Positions 18,305 to 27,483 of a stretch of DNA of 34,926 nucleotides are shown piece by piece. A program made the position numbers and the translations under genes. Under the pieces are notes generated by a model that was not told where the DNA came from, searched no databases, and worked only from the letters and a program-made list of their open reading frames with translations. The stretch is from the NCBI GenBank assembly GCA_021791815.1, contig JAJYVV010000023.1:1-34926 (forward strand). Reading direction: 5' to 3'. The number at the start of each line of letters is the position of its first letter. Within the stretch, counting starts at the first letter, position 1. Source of the stretch: Bacillota bacterium. GTDB lineage: Bacteria > Bacillota > Sulfobacillia > RBS10-35 > JAJYVN01.

Positions 18305-19818
18305 CGCCGCACCGCCGCCGCCGCTTCCGTCCCGGCGCCCCCGCCGGCAGCCTCCCGGTCCGGCCGGCCGTCCGCGTTGCCCGCGCCTCGCCGCCCGGGA
18401 GCCGCGCCGCCCGGGAGAGGCACCGCGGCCACCACACGGTAGCCCCCACCGGGGCGGTCGCCGCTCCAAAGGGTGCCGCCCACCAGTTCCAGGCGTTCCC
18501 GCAGGCCGGCGAGTCCACTGCCGGCCTCGGCGGCCGGTCCCGCGGCCCCCCCCGGCCCGCGACCGTCGTCTTCGATACGGGCCTCGGCATGGTCCTGCCG
18601 CAGGGCGACCTGGATCTGGCAGGCCCGCGCGCCGCTGTGGCGCATCACGTTCGTCACGGCTTCCCGCACAACCCACGCCAGCACCGCATCGACGGCTTCG
18701 GGCATGTCCCCCGCGGTTCGGATCACGGTGCACCGCACCCCCGCCGCCTCGAGGGCCGCCGCCCCGCGGGAGAGTTCGTCGGTGACACGCAGCCGCCGGT
18801 AGCCGGCGACGGCCTCGCGGACGTCCGTGAGGGACCGGCGCGCGACCGCCTCCACATCGGCAATTTCCGCGGCCGCACGCGGCGGGTCGGAGGAGAGCAG
18901 GCGCCGGGCGAGGTCGGCCTTCAGCACGATGACCGATAGCGAGTGGCCCAGCAGGTCGTGCACGTCGCGGGCGATCCTGAAGCGCTCCTCCACCGCCGCG
19001 AGCCTGGCCACCTCCTGTTCCGCCGCGTGCAGGCTGAGGCGGGTCGCCACCAACCGGCGTGCCGCGAGCGTCGCGCCCCCCGCGAACGCGCACGTCATGC
19101 CCAGGGTGATCGTGGTATCGAGCCCGGCGTGGATGGCGACGAGCGCCGCGACCAGGGCCACGGTGATCGCGCCCGACATGGCCGCGCCGAGCCGGTCCGG
19201 ACGAAGGAGAGAAGTGGCGGCGGCGCAGTAGATCAAAAGGGGCAGCCCGTTGCCGCCGACCAGGAGCGTCACCGCCGCCGACAGGCCGAAGAGGGGCAGC
19301 ATCGCGGCGAACCCGCGCCGGCCATAGCCGTTCCAGAAGATCCACACGTAGTCCACCGCGAAGGCCAGCAGGGCGACCGCGCCGAGGGCACGGTGCCAGG
19401 CCGGCAGGTGGGCGCTCGCGAGGTGGGAGGCCGGGTAGATCAGATAGATGAGCCAGATGCCGGCGAACAAGCGCCCGAGGAGGGCGCCGTCCCGCCGTCG
19501 GGCCGCCGCCGGGCGTGCGCCCCGGCCGGCCTGAACCTCGGCCGCGCATGCGTCGGCTGGAGTCGCCGCGCCGAGGCCACCCGCATCGGCCTCGGGTTCT
19601 CCCAACGTCCCGCCGCCCCGCCCGCGGCGTCCGGAGCCCGCGTCGCCGCCCATGCCGTGCGCCTCCGTCCAGACCCGCCGCGGAGCCCCGCCTTCCGCAG
19701 AGACCCCGCGCGCCGCATGCGCCGGCGTCGCCACGCCCGCACCCGCGGGGTCTCTGCCCGTCCGCTCGCCTCGGTTCGAGTCTGGTCTATCCGGGCCTTC
19801 GGCGGCCTGCCTACGCAT
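18301..19818 (-). CDS. Sensor histidine kinase (HisKA_3/DesK-like)
   Basis: Multiple TM helices then FRIARDVHDLLGHSLSVIVLKADLARRLL and C-terminal ATPase DDGRGPGG...GSGLAGLRERLELVGG. ATGA overlap with response regulator; start uncertain (19818 or internal). Confidence 0.88.
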   Translation of the reverse strand: MRRQAAEGPDRPDSNRGERTGRDPAGAGVATPAHAARGVSAEGGAPRRVWTEAHGMGGDAGSGRRGRGGGTLGEPEADAGGLGAATPADACAAEVQAGRGARPAAARRRDGALLGRLFAGIWLIYLIYPASHLASAHLPAWHRALGAVALLAFAVDYVWIFWNGYGRRGFAAMLPLFGLSAAVTLLVGGNGLPLLIYCAAATSLLRPDRLGAAMSGAITVALVAALVAIHAGLDTTITLGMTCAFAGGATLAARRLVATRLSLHAAEQEVARLAAVEERFRIARDVHDLLGHSLSVIVLKADLARRLLSSDPPRAAAEIADVEAVARRSLTDVREAVAGYRRLRVTDELSRGAAALEAAGVRCTVIRTAGDMPEAVDAVLAWVVREAVTNVMRHSGARACQIQVALRQDHAEARIEDDGRGPGGAAGPAAEAGSGLAGLRERLELVGGTLWSGDRPGGGYRVVAAVPLPGGAAPGRRGAGNADGRPDREAAGGGAGTEAAAAVRR

Positions 19819-20569
19819 ATTCGCGGGCCTCGTCCCGCCGGTAGCGCCGGGCGGCCCACAGGCCGAAGACCGCGGTGTAGGCCAGGAGGACCGCGATGTG
19901 CCGCCAGCCCAGCGCCTGATGCGCCACGGCGTTCCACCCGAGCGCCGCGTAGTGGTAGGAGGGCAGCACCCGCGCGATGTCCTGCATCCAGTGTGGCATG
20001 ATCTGGTACGGGAACCAGAGGCCGCCGAGGATCGAGAGGGCGAAGAACACGATCATGCCGCCGCTCTGGGCGGATTCGGTGTCGAGGGCGTAGCCCAGGA
20101 GCACGCCGAGCACGGCGAACGGGATCGATCCGATCCACAGGGCGGCGACCAGGGCGATCCAGGTGGCGGCGCTGCCGCTCACGTGGTGCACCACCGCGCC
20201 CGCGAGGCACACCAGGACGATGGACGGCAAGACGACACCGACCGCCCCGATCGTCTTGCCCAGCACGTAGGCCGCGGGCGCCAGCGGCGTGACGCGCAGC
20301 TGGCGCGACCAGCCGCCGGCGCGCTCCGCCGCGAGGCGGGAGGCGTTGGAGTTCAGCGCCGCGCTGAGGCCGCCATACGCCGCCATGGCCACCATGTAGT
20401 ATGCCGAAAACGCGATGGCGCCTGGCCCGCTGCCCATGCTGGTGTCGCCGTAGAGCATGGTGAACAGGAGGTAGAAGCCGAGCGGAAAGGCGACCGTGAA
20501 CAAAAGGAAGCGCGGGTTCCGCACCGTGCGCCGGATCTCCAGGACGAGGTACGCGCCAAGCCCGCTCAT
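19811..20569 (-). CDS. ABC-2 type transporter permease
   Basis: MSGLGAYLVLEIRRTVRNPRFLLFTVAFPLGFYLLFTMLYG with ~6 hydrophobic segments; ATGA coupling to ATPase gene. Confidence 0.88.
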   Translation of the reverse strand: MSGLGAYLVLEIRRTVRNPRFLLFTVAFPLGFYLLFTMLYGDTSMGSGPGAIAFSAYYMVAMAAYGGLSAALNSNASRLAAERAGGWSRQLRVTPLAPAAYVLGKTIGAVGVVLPSIVLVCLAGAVVHHVSGSAATWIALVAALWIGSIPFAVLGVLLGYALDTESAQSGGMIVFFALSILGGLWFPYQIMPHWMQDIARVLPSYHYAALGWNAVAHQALGWRHIAVLLAYTAVFGLWAARRYRRDEAREYA

Positions 20570-21483
20570 CGCACCACCGCCTCCCCCGCGGGCGCCTCGC
20601 CCACCAGCGCGAGGAACGCCGACTCCAGGTCGCCCCCGCCGATCTCCATGTCGCGGAACGGGACGCCCGCTGCGCAGAGGGCGCGCACCGTGGCGTCGGA
20701 ATCGGCCGTCCGGATGCGTACGCGGGCGCCATCGACGTCGACCGTGTCGACACCGGGCAGGCCCTCCAGGGACCGGAGCCCGGCATCCCCGGCATGGAGC
20801 CATTCGAAGCGCACGACCCGCCCGCCGGCCGCGGCCTTGAGGGCGGCCCCCGTGCCGTCGGCCACGATGCGGCCGCGCTGCACGACGACGATCCGGTCCG
20901 CGACCGCGTCCGCCTCTTCCAGGTAGTGGGTCGCGAAGAGGACCGTCCGCCCACCCCCGGCGAAGGCGCGGATCTCGGCCCAGAATCGCCGCCGCGCCTC
21001 GACGTCGAACCCGGTCGTCGGCTCGTCGAGGAACAGAAGCTCCGGGTCGCCCGCCATGGCCATGGCGAACCGGACGCGCTGGGCCTGGCCTCCCGACAGA
21101 CGCTCGACGAGCCGGTCGGCGAAGGGCGCGCATCCGGCGCCCTCCAGCAGGTCGCGGAGCGGCCGGGGCCGCGGATACAGCCGCCGCACGAAGTTGACGA
21201 GCTCCGATACGCGGAGCCCCGGAGGAAGCCCGCCCGTCTGGAGCATCGCGCCCACGCGCCCGGCCCGCACGGCGGCGCCGGGATCGCCACCCAGGACGCG
21301 CACGGTACCCGACGTGGCCTGCCGGAGCCCGAGCATCAGCGACACCGCGGTCGTCTTGCCCGCCCCGTTGGGCCCGAGCAGAGCCACCATCTGCCCGCTC
21401 CGCAGCGTAAGGTCCACGCCGGCCAGGGCGACCGTCTCGCCAAAGCGCTTCACGACCCCTTCGAACCGGACCGCCTCGTCCAC
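20566..21483 (-). CDS. ABC transporter ATP-binding protein
   Basis: MVALLGPNGAGKTTAVSLMLGL (Walker A), RLSGGQAQRVRFAMAMAGDPELLFLDEPTTGFD (signature and Walker B), LFATHYLEEADAVADRIVVV. Confidence 0.93.
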   Translation of the reverse strand: MDEAVRFEGVVKRFGETVALAGVDLTLRSGQMVALLGPNGAGKTTAVSLMLGLRQATSGTVRVLGGDPGAAVRAGRVGAMLQTGGLPPGLRVSELVNFVRRLYPRPRPLRDLLEGAGCAPFADRLVERLSGGQAQRVRFAMAMAGDPELLFLDEPTTGFDVEARRRFWAEIRAFAGGGRTVLFATHYLEEADAVADRIVVVQRGRIVADGTGAALKAAAGGRVVRFEWLHAGDAGLRSLEGLPGVDTVDVDGARVRIRTADSDATVRALCAAGVPFRDMEIGGGDLESAFLALVGEAPAGEAVVR

Positions 21484-21542
21484 GCCCCGCGCCCCTTCCC
21501 CTGCGCCGCGGCCGCCCGCGCCCCGTGCCCGCCGTGGCTCAG

Positions 21543-21606
21543 GGTATCGCGCATCCGGCTCGCGCCGGAAGTGACAGCCGTCCCGTTCGGCGCGTGACAG
21601 ATGTCA
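21543..21606 (-). promoter_or_regulatory. Putative response-regulator-activated promoter of the ABC/two-component operon
   Basis: Perfect inverted repeat TGACA-GA-TGTCA (21595-21606), further half-site GTGACAG (21571-21577), and downstream minus-strand CTTCCG-N17-GATACC (poor -35, -10 at 21543-21548). Confidence 0.45.
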
Positions 21607-21709
21607 GGGCGCTGACCTTCGCGGCCCGTGGGCGCCCGCGTCCGGGCGGCGCGGAGGAGCGCGCGGGCGCCCGCCGAAGGACGCACGGCGTGGGGACGGG
21701 GGCGAACGA

Positions 21710-22834
21710 GTGACGACCGTCGCGGACGTGGCCGCGCTCTGCGACCGCCTGTGGCCCCCGGACTGGGCGGAGTCCTGGGACAACGTCGGCCTCCTGGCCG
21801 GCGCGCCGGGCGGGCCGGCGGACCGGTGCATGTGGGCGCTGGATGCCGATCCGGCCGCCGTCGACGAGGCGGCGGACGCCGGATGCGGCCTGCTCCTCAC
21901 CCATCACCCCGTCCCGTTTCGCCCGCTGCGGCGCGTCATCGCGGACGATCCGGCCGGCGCGGTGGTCCTGCTCGCCGCCAGGCGTGGCGTCGCGCTGTAT
22001 GCCGCCCATACGAACCTGGACGTGGCGCCGGAGGGCACCGGGCACTGCCTCGGCCAGGCCCTGGGCCTGCGCTCCGCAGGGCTGCTGCAGACGACGTCCC
22101 GCGACCCGCTGTACAAACTGGTGACGTTCGTGCCGGCGAACCACGCCGACGCCGTCCGCGACGCGCTCGCCGCCGCCGGGGCCGGCCAGCTGGGGCGATA
22201 CAGCCATTGCAGCTTCGGAACGGCCGGAACGGGTACGTTCCGGGCGCTCCCCGGGGCCAACCCGTTCGTCGGCGAGGTCGGCGTGCTGCACCGCGAGCCC
22301 GAGGTCCGCCTCGAGATGCTCGTGCCGGAGCCGGTCCGCGCGGCGGCCGTCGCCGCCCTGCTGCGGGCGCACCCGTACGAAGAGGTGGCGTATGACGTGA
22401 TCCGTCTCGGCAACGACGGGCCGGCCCGCGGGTACGGCGTGGTCGGTGATCTCCGGCGGGCCGTGCCGCTGTCGGCGTACGCCGCCGCCGTGGCGCGGCG
22501 CCTGGAGGCCCCCGCCACCCGCTATGCCGGGCCGCCCGGCCGCGACGTGCGGAGGGTGGCGGCGTGCGGCGGAGCGGGGGCGGGGTGCGTGCCGGCCGCG
22601 CTCGCGGCGGGGGCGGACGTCCTCGTCACGGCCGACGTCCGGTACCACGAGGCGCGGGACGCCGAGGCCGCCGGGCTCGCGCTCGTGGACCCCGGGCACC
22701 AGGCCACCGAGTGGCCGGTGGTGCCCGGGGCCGCGGCGGCGCTCCGCCGCTCGGCGGAGGCGGCCGGGGTTGCCCTGGAGGTCTTGGTGGCGCGCAGGCG
22801 CGGCGACGTATGGAACGCCCCGCGCCGCGGCTGA
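21710..22834 (+). CDS. Nif3-like dinuclear metal center protein
   Basis: WDNVGLLAG, LLLTHHPVPFRPLR, ALYAAHTNLDVAPEGTG, internal insert PYEEVAYDVIRL, ACGGAGAGCVPAALAAGADVLVTADVRYHEA, DPGHQATEW. Confidence 0.92.
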   Translation: MTTVADVAALCDRLWPPDWAESWDNVGLLAGAPGGPADRCMWALDADPAAVDEAADAGCGLLLTHHPVPFRPLRRVIADDPAGAVVLLAARRGVALYAAHTNLDVAPEGTGHCLGQALGLRSAGLLQTTSRDPLYKLVTFVPANHADAVRDALAAAGAGQLGRYSHCSFGTAGTGTFRALPGANPFVGEVGVLHREPEVRLEMLVPEPVRAAAVAALLRAHPYEEVAYDVIRLGNDGPARGYGVVGDLRRAVPLSAYAAAVARRLEAPATRYAGPPGRDVRRVAACGGAGAGCVPAALAAGADVLVTADVRYHEARDAEAAGLALVDPGHQATEWPVVPGAAAALRRSAEAAGVALEVLVARRRGDVWNAPRRG

Positions 22835-22876
22835 GATCCGGTCGGCGACGCTCGCCGTGGTCGGGAGGGGAGCCTC

Positions 22877-23599
22877 GTGGACTGGCGGGAGGAGTTGCGC
22901 AAGGCCCTGCGGTTGCAGGAGGCCGACCGGCGGTGCGACGCCCTCCGCGCCGAGCGGAACGCTCTGCTGCACGACGCCCAGGAGGCGTCGCTGGACAGGG
23001 ACCGGAGGGTGCGGGCCGCTCGGATCGCAGGGGCCGAGGAGGAGCTGGCGGACCTGGAGCGCCGGCAGCGGCTCGCCGACCTGGAGCGGAAGAGCCTGGA
23101 GGAGGAGCGGGCCCGGGCCACGCGCCGCCTCTATGGCGGCGACATCCGCACGGCACGCGACGCGGACGGGCTTCAGAAGAACATCGACGGCGCGAGCAAG
23201 CAGATCGACGAACTGGAGACGGCGATCCTGGAGGCGATGGAACGCGCCGAGGCCGTCCGCAAGGGGCTCGACCTGGCGCGGGCGGAACTGGCGCGCGTCG
23301 AGGCCGCGCTCGCGGACCGGCGGGAGGCCAACCGCGCGCGGCTGGGCCAGGTGGACGCCCAACTGCCGCTGGACGAGGCGGCCCGCGCGGCGGAGGCACG
23401 GCGGTTGGAGCCCGCCGTCCTTCGCGAGTACGAGCGGCTCCGCCCCCGCTGCGCGGGCATCGCGGTGGCGCCCGCCGGCGGCGGCTCCTGCGGCGCCTGC
23501 GGGTTCCAGTTGTCCGCGTACTGGCAGGAGAAGTTGCGCGAGAGCGCCACGGCCCCCGTGACGTGCGAGCACTGCGGCCGCATGTTGGTCGACGCCTGA
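22877..23599 (+). CDS. C4-type zinc ribbon domain protein with coiled coil
   Basis: Long charged coiled-coil then GGSCGACGFQLSAYWQEKLRESATAPVTCEHCGRMLV; sits in the Nif3/zinc ribbon/RNase HI neighbourhood. Confidence 0.85.
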   Translation: MDWREELRKALRLQEADRRCDALRAERNALLHDAQEASLDRDRRVRAARIAGAEEELADLERRQRLADLERKSLEEERARATRRLYGGDIRTARDADGLQKNIDGASKQIDELETAILEAMERAEAVRKGLDLARAELARVEAALADRREANRARLGQVDAQLPLDEAARAAEARRLEPAVLREYERLRPRCAGIAVAPAGGGSCGACGFQLSAYWQEKLRESATAPVTCEHCGRMLVDA

Positions 23600-23636
23600 G
23601 GCCGAGGGGCGGCGGTCCGGGGAGGGTGCGGGGGCG

Positions 23637-24560
23637 ATGTCGGATAGCGAGGGCCGTGTTGCGGCGCGTCCGGGCGGAACGGGCCCGTCCTTCCGCCTCC
23701 ACACGGACGGGGCGAGTCGCGGGAACCCCGGGCCGGCCGCGATCGGCGTCGTGATCGCCGACGCCGACACTGGCGCCGTGCTCGAGGAGATCAGCCGGGC
23801 GATCGGCCGGACCACCAACAATGTGGCCGAGTATCAGGCGCTGCTCGCGGGCCTGCGTCGGGCCCTGGATCTCGGCGCGGCCACGGTCGAGGTGTGGAGC
23901 GACAGCGAGCTTCTGGTGCGGCAGATGCAGGGCGTCTATCAGGTCAAGCACCCGGCGCTCGCGCCCCTGCACCGGGAGGCCCTGGCCCTCGGCCGGCGCC
24001 TCCCGGCTGGCCTGCGCATGCGGCACACCATGCGCGGGGGCAACGCGCGGGCCGACGAGCTGGCGAACCTGGCCCTCGACGCGAAGGTCACCGGCGGGGC
24101 TGCGCCGCCAGCGCGCGGTGTTCCGGGGAGGGTTCCGCGTGCCGGTCCTCGCGACGCGGCGACCTCGGCGCATGGCGGCCCGAAGGCGTCCCCATCTCCC
24201 GCGGCAACGGCGGCGTCGGGAGCGGCGGACGCCTCCGCCCGCGGCGACGGGGGCCCCCGGCCCGAGAGGACCGAGAGCGGCGCGGAGGGCGCCGCCGCGC
24301 TCGCGGGCGCCGGCCTGGATGCGCTGGGTATTGCGGCCACGCTCCCTGGCGGGGGGGCGGCCGAAATCGGACCGGGCCTGCGCGTCGCGCGGCTGGATGC
24401 CGGCCAGGACCGCGACTGCCCATGGGGGCTCGTGCTGCGCGGACGCGTGGAGGTCGGCGGCCGGCCGGTGGAGCCGGGCCAGGGGTGGCGCGAGCCCTGC
24501 CGATATCGCGCCGCGGCCCCGGACGGCGCGGTCGTCCTCGAATGCTGGAGCCGGCGGTGA
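23637..24560 (+). CDS. Ribonuclease HI-family protein with C-terminal extension
   Basis: FRLHTDGASRGNPGPAAIGVVIAD, NNVAEYQALLAGLRRAL, VEVWSDSELLVRQMQGVYQVKHPAL, GGNARADELANLALD; then Ala/Gly/Pro linker and a second conserved-looking segment. Confidence 0.9.
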   Translation: MSDSEGRVAARPGGTGPSFRLHTDGASRGNPGPAAIGVVIADADTGAVLEEISRAIGRTTNNVAEYQALLAGLRRALDLGAATVEVWSDSELLVRQMQGVYQVKHPALAPLHREALALGRRLPAGLRMRHTMRGGNARADELANLALDAKVTGGAAPPARGVPGRVPRAGPRDAATSAHGGPKASPSPAATAASGAADASARGDGGPRPERTESGAEGAAALAGAGLDALGIAATLPGGGAAEIGPGLRVARLDAGQDRDCPWGLVLRGRVEVGGRPVEPGQGWREPCRYRAAAPDGAVVLECWSRR

Positions 24561-24622
24561 GCGCCCGGGAGCCCGGCGGCGTTCCGCCGCGGCGAACGGT
24601 CGCGGCCGACGCGCCCAGGTGC

Positions 24623-24628
24623 TATACT
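24623..24628 (+). promoter_or_regulatory. Putative -10 element of rnpB
   Basis: TATACT 9 nt before the inferred rnpB 5' end; no clear -35. Confidence 0.45.
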
Positions 24629-24636
24629 TTCGCTCC

Positions 24637-24990
<354 letters not shown>

Positions 24991-25001
24991 ACGCGACAAG
25001 G

Positions 25002-25071
25002 CGTGGAGGAGTGAAGCACACCGGCAGGCGCCTTGGGGAAGGCGCACGCCGCGGCGCCGAACTCCTCCACG
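25002..25071. repeat. Imbricated hairpin immediately downstream of rnpB
   Basis: CGTGGAGGAGT (25002-25012) perfectly inverted at ACTCCTCCACG (25061-25071), enclosing GCGCCTT-GGGG-AAGGCGC (25028-25045). Confidence 0.7.
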
Positions 25072-25198
25072 ATTTCCCGCTCCGCCCGCCTTGCGGCTGG
25101 CGTCGACCGCGCACGACGGCAAGGTCGGCACGGCGGGTGCAGGCCAACCCGTCCCACACGGCCATCTTCCCACGCCGTCTGGGCGCATCCGCCACCAC

Positions 25199-25705
25199 CT
25201 ATAGACCCTTGTGCAACTCAACCTCATCGTGGATGGGTATCCCGTAGTACCCGACCTCGGGGATTCCCGGCTTCAGACGGCGTGCTCGGTCGACCGCTCC
25301 GGAGTGTACCGCAGCAATGACATATCCACGGCGCTGATAGAACCGCAGGGCGTCGAGGTTGTCGTTGGTTGTGATGAGCCAGATGCGGTGGAACCCATCT
25401 GCGCGGGCATGGTTCTCCACCGCCGCCAGGAGCGCGCTGCCCACCCCGCGCCGGGGCACGATCGCGTTCAGGCTAAGTAACTCGATCCCAGAGTTGGCGG
25501 TCGTGCCGACGAACGTAGCGGCGCCGACGGGCTCCCCGCCGCAGCGGGCAATGAACGTCACCGCGTCCGTGAGACGGTGGGCCGTGCCCCGGGTCACCAT
25601 GACCTCTCCGCCCCACTTGGAGTTCCACATGGCTTCGAGCCAACCCCGGTCGGCATCCGAGGTGGGCCGAAGGATCTGCACGCGCGCGCTGGGATCGGTG
25701 GTCAC
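25199..25705 (-). CDS. GNAT family N-acetyltransferase
   Basis: GTG start after GGAGGGC; LLSLNAIVPRRGVGSALLAAVENHARADGFHRIWLITTNDNLDALRFYQRRGYV. Confidence 0.88.
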   Translation of the reverse strand: MTTDPSARVQILRPTSDADRGWLEAMWNSKWGGEVMVTRGTAHRLTDAVTFIARCGGEPVGAATFVGTTANSGIELLSLNAIVPRRGVGSALLAAVENHARADGFHRIWLITTNDNLDALRFYQRRGYVIAAVHSGAVDRARRLKPGIPEVGYYGIPIHDEVELHKGL

Positions 25706-26075
25706 GTTGTTGCCCTCCGGTCGCCGCCGCGTCACGGGGCGGTCGCGTGTGGTCAGCTTCGCGGCGCCTGGCTCGAACCCCCTCCACCGTGTTGCCACCG
25801 GACGGGGGGGCAGGGCTGCGCCGCGAGGCCGGTGATGCGCGTAGGAGCGCACCTTGGGAACCGGTCCCGCCACGGCAGGCTGCTGAAAGGACTGCCCTCT
25901 CGGGCGAGCGCCCCACTCCCCGGGATGCGGCTCGCGGTGTCGGGACGCATACCGGGGGTGCCTTTGCGCCAAGCCGCCGCCCCGCATCGCCTCGCCACCA
26001 GGGCCAGATCAGGGTCCGGGACGAGTACGTCCTCGGCGAGGACGTCCGATCCCGGCGCGCGCGTCGCGGACCGAG

Positions 26076-26500
26076 GTGCGGCTGGACGGTCCGAATCCGC
26101 TCGGCGGAGGGCGTGACACTGTGGAGCTTGTCCGGGGCGAATCCCGCGATCGCGCTGGCCGTATCGCGACCTTCGCCGGGTCGCCGGAGTATTTCCACCC
26201 GAGGCATCGCCCCCCCCAGGTCGCCGCAGCCCTGAGGAGGGACCATCCCTTCCTCGCGCGGGAGGAAGCGTCGGTGATCGGGTTCTGCACCTTTGGCGGG
26301 CGGGGCGTCGGCACCCGGCTGTCGCGGATCGTGCCGCGGGAACCGGCCGCGGCCCGCGCTGCCCTGCCGACCGTGAAGACGCTGGCGGCGACCGCGCCTG
26401 ACCCTGGTACGCCCGGACCCGCGGCCCCTATGAGCGTGCAGGGCGCCAGCAGGTGGAAGGCGGCGCGCCCTACCGCCCTCCTCGACTCGGTGGTGGAGGC
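26076..26500 (+). pseudogene. Decayed GNAT acetyltransferase
   Basis: Frame 1: RIATFAGSPEYFHPRHRPPQVAAALRRDHPFLAREEASVIGFCTFG. GNAT-like end in a different frame from 26402: PWYARTRGPYERAGRQQVEGGAPY. No single frame covers both. Confidence 0.45.
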
Positions 26501-26622
26501 GTGGGCCGGGGTCCCGGGTCAGGCCTTGCTCGGCGCGGCCGCGACCTGTCCCCGCGCCGGCCGCCTCGCCCTCACCGCCCCTCCGGCGGCGGCAGCCCAC
26601 GCGGACCCGCCCTCCGCCGCCC

Positions 26623-26683
26623 TTGACGAGACACCAAACGGTGCCCTACAGTCCGCTATGCGACACCAAACGGTGTCGCATAG
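26623..26683 (+). promoter_or_regulatory. ArsR-type operator/promoter region
   Basis: TTGACG (26623-26628) and possible -10 TACAGT (26648-26653); GACACCAAACGGTG twice (26630-26643 and 26662-26675, 32 bp apart); second copy is inside perfect 12-bp-arm inverted repeat CTATGCGACACC-AAAC-GGTGTCGCATAG. Confidence 0.7.
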
Positions 26684-26698
26684 CCCGGCCGGGAGGCG

Positions 26699-27031
26699 GT
26701 GATCGACGAGGGGCGCGCCGCGAGGGCTGTCTACGACGCGGTGGCCGACACCACTCGCCGCGGGCTGCTGGACCCACTGGCGCAATCCGGGGATCTGCCG
26801 CCCGATGCGCTCGTGGCCCTGCTTCCCATGGGCCGCACCACCGTCTCGAGGCACCTTACGCTTCTGAAAGGGGCCGGCCTCGTGAAGGGTCGCAAGGTGG
26901 GCCGGGAGACCCGGTGCCGCGTCGACGCCTACCCGCTGAGCGAGGTTCAGGGTTACGTGTGCTACGACGAACAGCATTGGACGCGGCCCGTCGACCACCT
27001 CCGGTACCTGCTGAAGGAGGCAGAAGCGTGA
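26699..27031 (+). CDS. ArsR/SmtB-family winged-helix transcriptional regulator
   Basis: AVYDAVADTTRRGLLDPLAQSGDLPPDALVALLPMGRTTVSRHLTLLKGAGLVKGRKVGRETRCRVD; GTG start, GGGAGG SD. Confidence 0.9.
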   Translation: MIDEGRAARAVYDAVADTTRRGLLDPLAQSGDLPPDALVALLPMGRTTVSRHLTLLKGAGLVKGRKVGRETRCRVDAYPLSEVQGYVCYDEQHWTRPVDHLRYLLKEAEA

Positions 27032-27375
27032 GTTCCACCCAGGGGATCAAGACCGTGCTCCATCCGGTGTCCGACCTGGCCAAGGCCAAGGCGGTCTACG
27101 CCGCCCTGCTGGGCGTGGCCCCGCAAACCGATGGGCCCTACTACGTCGGCTTCGATGCCGAGGGGCAGCACATCGGGCTGGTGCCGGGCGGTGGAGCGCA
27201 GCGCATGAGTGCGCCGGTGGCCTTCTGGCACGTCCGCGACATCGCGGCGAAGCTTGCCGAGGTCACCGCCGCCGGCGCCACCGTGAAGGAACCCGCGCAC
27301 GACGTCGGCGGCGGCCGCCGGGTGGCGACGGTCACCGACCCCGATGGGAACGTCCTCGGACTGATCCAGGACTGA
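27028..27375 (+). CDS. VOC family (glyoxalase/bleomycin-resistance fold) protein
   Basis: VLHPVSDLAKAKAVYAALLGVAPQTDGPYYVGFDAEGQHIGLVPGG...VATVTDPDGNVLGLIQD; GTGA overlap with arsR-like gene. Confidence 0.9.
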   Translation: MSSTQGIKTVLHPVSDLAKAKAVYAALLGVAPQTDGPYYVGFDAEGQHIGLVPGGGAQRMSAPVAFWHVRDIAAKLAEVTAAGATVKEPAHDVGGGRRVATVTDPDGNVLGLIQD

Positions 27376-27395
27376 GGTCGCCCACGCCTCGCTGG

Positions 27396-27437
27396 TACGG
27401 ACCACCCGGGCGTCGCGCGACGCCCGGGTGGTCCGTA
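27396..27437. repeat. Perfect 42-bp palindrome
   Basis: TACGGACCACCCGGGCGTCGC|GCGACGCCCGGGTGGTCCGTA, 21-bp arms, no spacer; 20 nt after the VOC stop. Probable terminator but no U-tract. Confidence 0.9.
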
Positions 27438-27483
27438 GCATGACGGCGCCCGGCCTGGGGTCCCGCGCAGGGGAGGCAGGCAG

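Noticed and set aside
21539-23821. 760-aa minus-strand ORF
   Set aside because: Antisense to Nif3, zinc-ribbon and RNase HI genes, each strongly supported on the plus strand.
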